Shown piece after piece: positions 5,663 through 6,357 of a stretch of 6,357 bases of DNA (position 1 is the first letter of the stretch; every line of letters begins with the position of its first letter). Location of the stretch: contig JAKAAU010000095.1 in assembly GCA_021802165.1 (NCBI GenBank), positions 1-6,357 on the forward strand, read 5' to 3'. The notes beneath the pieces were generated by a model. The model did no database searches. It saw nothing but the letters and a program-made list of their open reading frames with translations, and was not told the DNA's origin. This stretch comes from Thermoplasmata archaeon (GTDB lineage Archaea; Thermoplasmatota; Thermoplasmata; Thermoplasmatales; Thermoplasmataceae). The position numbers and the translations under genes are program-made.

Positions 5663-6286
5663 TCATAATTTGTTTTCAATATATTCCCCTACAATTTTAC
5701 GTAGTGTCTTTCTTAATATTTCTGACAGAGCTGCAGTTGAAATGTCTAACTGTTCGGCTATTTCAGTCAGGTTCATTTTCCGTTCCGGGTCAAAGTATCC
5801 TTCATCGTATAGCCTGACTATAATCTCTGCTTCCCTGTGGGTTATGCCGGAATTTTCTTTATAATTTATATTGCCAATAGAATAGCCAATACCATCCATT
5901 TCCAGCATATGCTTTAATTCCAGTAATTTGCTATAGTTCTGGAATAGCAGCCAGTAACTAACTGCGGATGAGTTGATGGCTTTGCTTCCAAGTATTATAG
6001 AATCCAGTGAACCTATTATGGAGCATGCGCTGCAACATGATGATTTTGCCCATATTGTTTTATTCCATGTTTTCAATGTGCTGCTGGTGATTTTTCTTAT
6101 TCCTTCCAGAGCTTTTTCAACGTCCTCTGCCGATTCAAATGTTATCCTGTGTGTTGTGCTCTTTCCATCTATTTTTAATCGTTCTATACTTGCACCTTTG
6201 AAATTCTCAAATATATAATTTGTAACATCACAATCTGATCGCTCAAGCGTAAATTCTGCTTCTACCTCCCTGTTAATTTTAGTCAA
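5663..6286 (-). CDS. HTH_10 (bacterio-opsin activator-type) transcription regulator
   Basis: This 207-residue DNA-binding regulator has a C-terminal HTH_10 domain at about 146-203. It reads GITHREAEIIVRLYDEGYFD, then ERKMNLTEIAEQLDIS (the first helices) and TAALSEILRKTLRKIV (recognition helix and tail). This domain type is widespread in archaea, and the founding member is the bacterio-opsin activator. The N-terminal part (about 1-125) has no recognised sensor fold but contains a cysteine cluster SSCCSACS, with Cys84, Cys85 and Cys88, and one more at Cys19. These could bind a metal or sense thiol oxidation, but that is inference. The start codon is TTG: an in-frame TAG lies four codons upstream of it, the first in-frame ATG comes only near residue 127, and a TATA box sits about 26 bases before the TTG. 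The message is therefore probably leaderless. It is followed by acyP after 34 bases, and its target genes are unknown. Confidence 0.88.
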   Translation of the reverse strand: MTKINREVEAEFTLERSDCDVTNYIFENFKGASIERLKIDGKSTTHRITFESAEDVEKALEGIRKITSSTLKTWNKTIWAKSSCCSACSIIGSLDSIILGSKAINSSAVSYWLLFQNYSKLLELKHMLEMDGIGYSIGNINYKENSGITHREAEIIVRLYDEGYFDPERKMNLTEIAEQLDISTAALSEILRKTLRKIVGEYIENKL

Positions 6287-6307
6287 TATTATCTAATTGC
6301 AAATATG

Positions 6308-6319
6308 CATAAATATTTT
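6308..6319 (-). promoter_or_regulatory. TATA box for the HTH_10 regulator
   Basis: On the minus strand AAATATTTATGC, preceded by the purine-rich GGTGAAAA (a good BRE-like element), is centred about 26-27 bases before the TTG start codon at 6286. The spacing supports a leaderless message that begins with UUG. Confidence 0.55.
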
Positions 6320-6324
6320 TCACC

Positions 6325-6345
6325 GATGTATAAGAAGGATACACC
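6325..6345. repeat. Imperfect inverted repeat upstream of the regulator promoter
   Basis: GATGTAT (6325-6331) and ATACACC (6339-6345) form arms that pair at six of seven positions, with a perfect 5-base core (TGTAT/ATACA) around a 7-base spacer. The site lies just upstream of the BRE/TATA of the regulator gene and close to a TATA box facing the other way, a good place for an operator. The arms are short, so chance is possible. Confidence 0.3.
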
Positions 6346-6346
6346 T

Positions 6347-6356
6347 GATATATAAG
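6347..6356 (+). promoter_or_regulatory. TATA box for a gene beyond the right edge
   Basis: gatatataag at the right edge is a good plus-strand TATA box. If it follows the leaderless spacing seen elsewhere here, the start codon would fall about 25 bases later, outside the window. It would make the region 6287-6357 a divergent promoter shared with the HTH_10 regulator. Confidence 0.35.
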
Positions 6357-6357
6357 G

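Noticed and set aside
5565..5666. A 33-codon minus-strand ORF whose ATG overlaps the TGA stop of the HTH_10 regulator (ATGA)
   Set aside because: Most of it lies in another frame inside the acylphosphatase gene, and it has no recognisable features. The overlap is probably chance.
1..6357. tRNA or rRNA genes, CRISPR arrays, transposases, insertion-sequence ends or toxin-antitoxin pairs
   Set aside because: I looked for tRNA-like motifs, regularly spaced repeats, long inverted repeats and recognisable enzymes of these systems and saw none.

Overview
The window looks like chromosomal DNA of an acidophilic euryarchaeon of the Thermoplasmatales, with Ferroplasma or a close relative as my best guess. 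The reasons are low GC content, heavy use of ATA (Ile) and AGG/AGA (Arg) codons, archaeal TATA boxes centred about 24-27 bases upstream of start codons (leaderless transcripts), and a bacterio-opsin-activator-type HTH regulator. The assignment rests on style and remembered families, not on a database match.

Left part (1-1736): a plus-strand pair that is visibly more AT-rich than the rest. The first gene encodes an asparagine-rich secreted protein of unknown function. It is followed after 9 bases by a small protein with four predicted membrane segments, also unrecognised. A 164-base convergent spacer follows; it holds T-tracts and an orphan TATA plus Shine-Dalgarno-like signal.

Middle part (1737-4033): a minus-strand metallo-beta-lactamase-fold hydrolase resembles RNase Z in its metal-binding and catalytic motifs but has no room for the usual substrate arm. 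It is divergent from a plus-strand 12-helix major facilitator transporter of the sugar/metabolite porter type. The two share a 155-base promoter region.

Right part (4034-6357): a plus-strand threonine dehydratase with a C-terminal ACT domain (first step from threonine towards isoleucine) converges, with only 4 bases between stop codons, on a minus-strand pair. That pair is an HTH_10 regulator with a CCxxC cysteine cluster, followed by an acylphosphatase. A TATA box at the extreme right edge suggests a further plus-strand gene just outside the window.

Most genes appear to be transcribed singly from leaderless promoters. The two candidate two-gene units are the secreted/membrane pair and the regulator/acylphosphatase pair. 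I see no mobile element, CRISPR array, rRNA or tRNA, and no clear new multi-gene system. The most original material is the unknown secreted/membrane pair, the armless RNase Z-like enzyme and the cysteine-cluster regulator.
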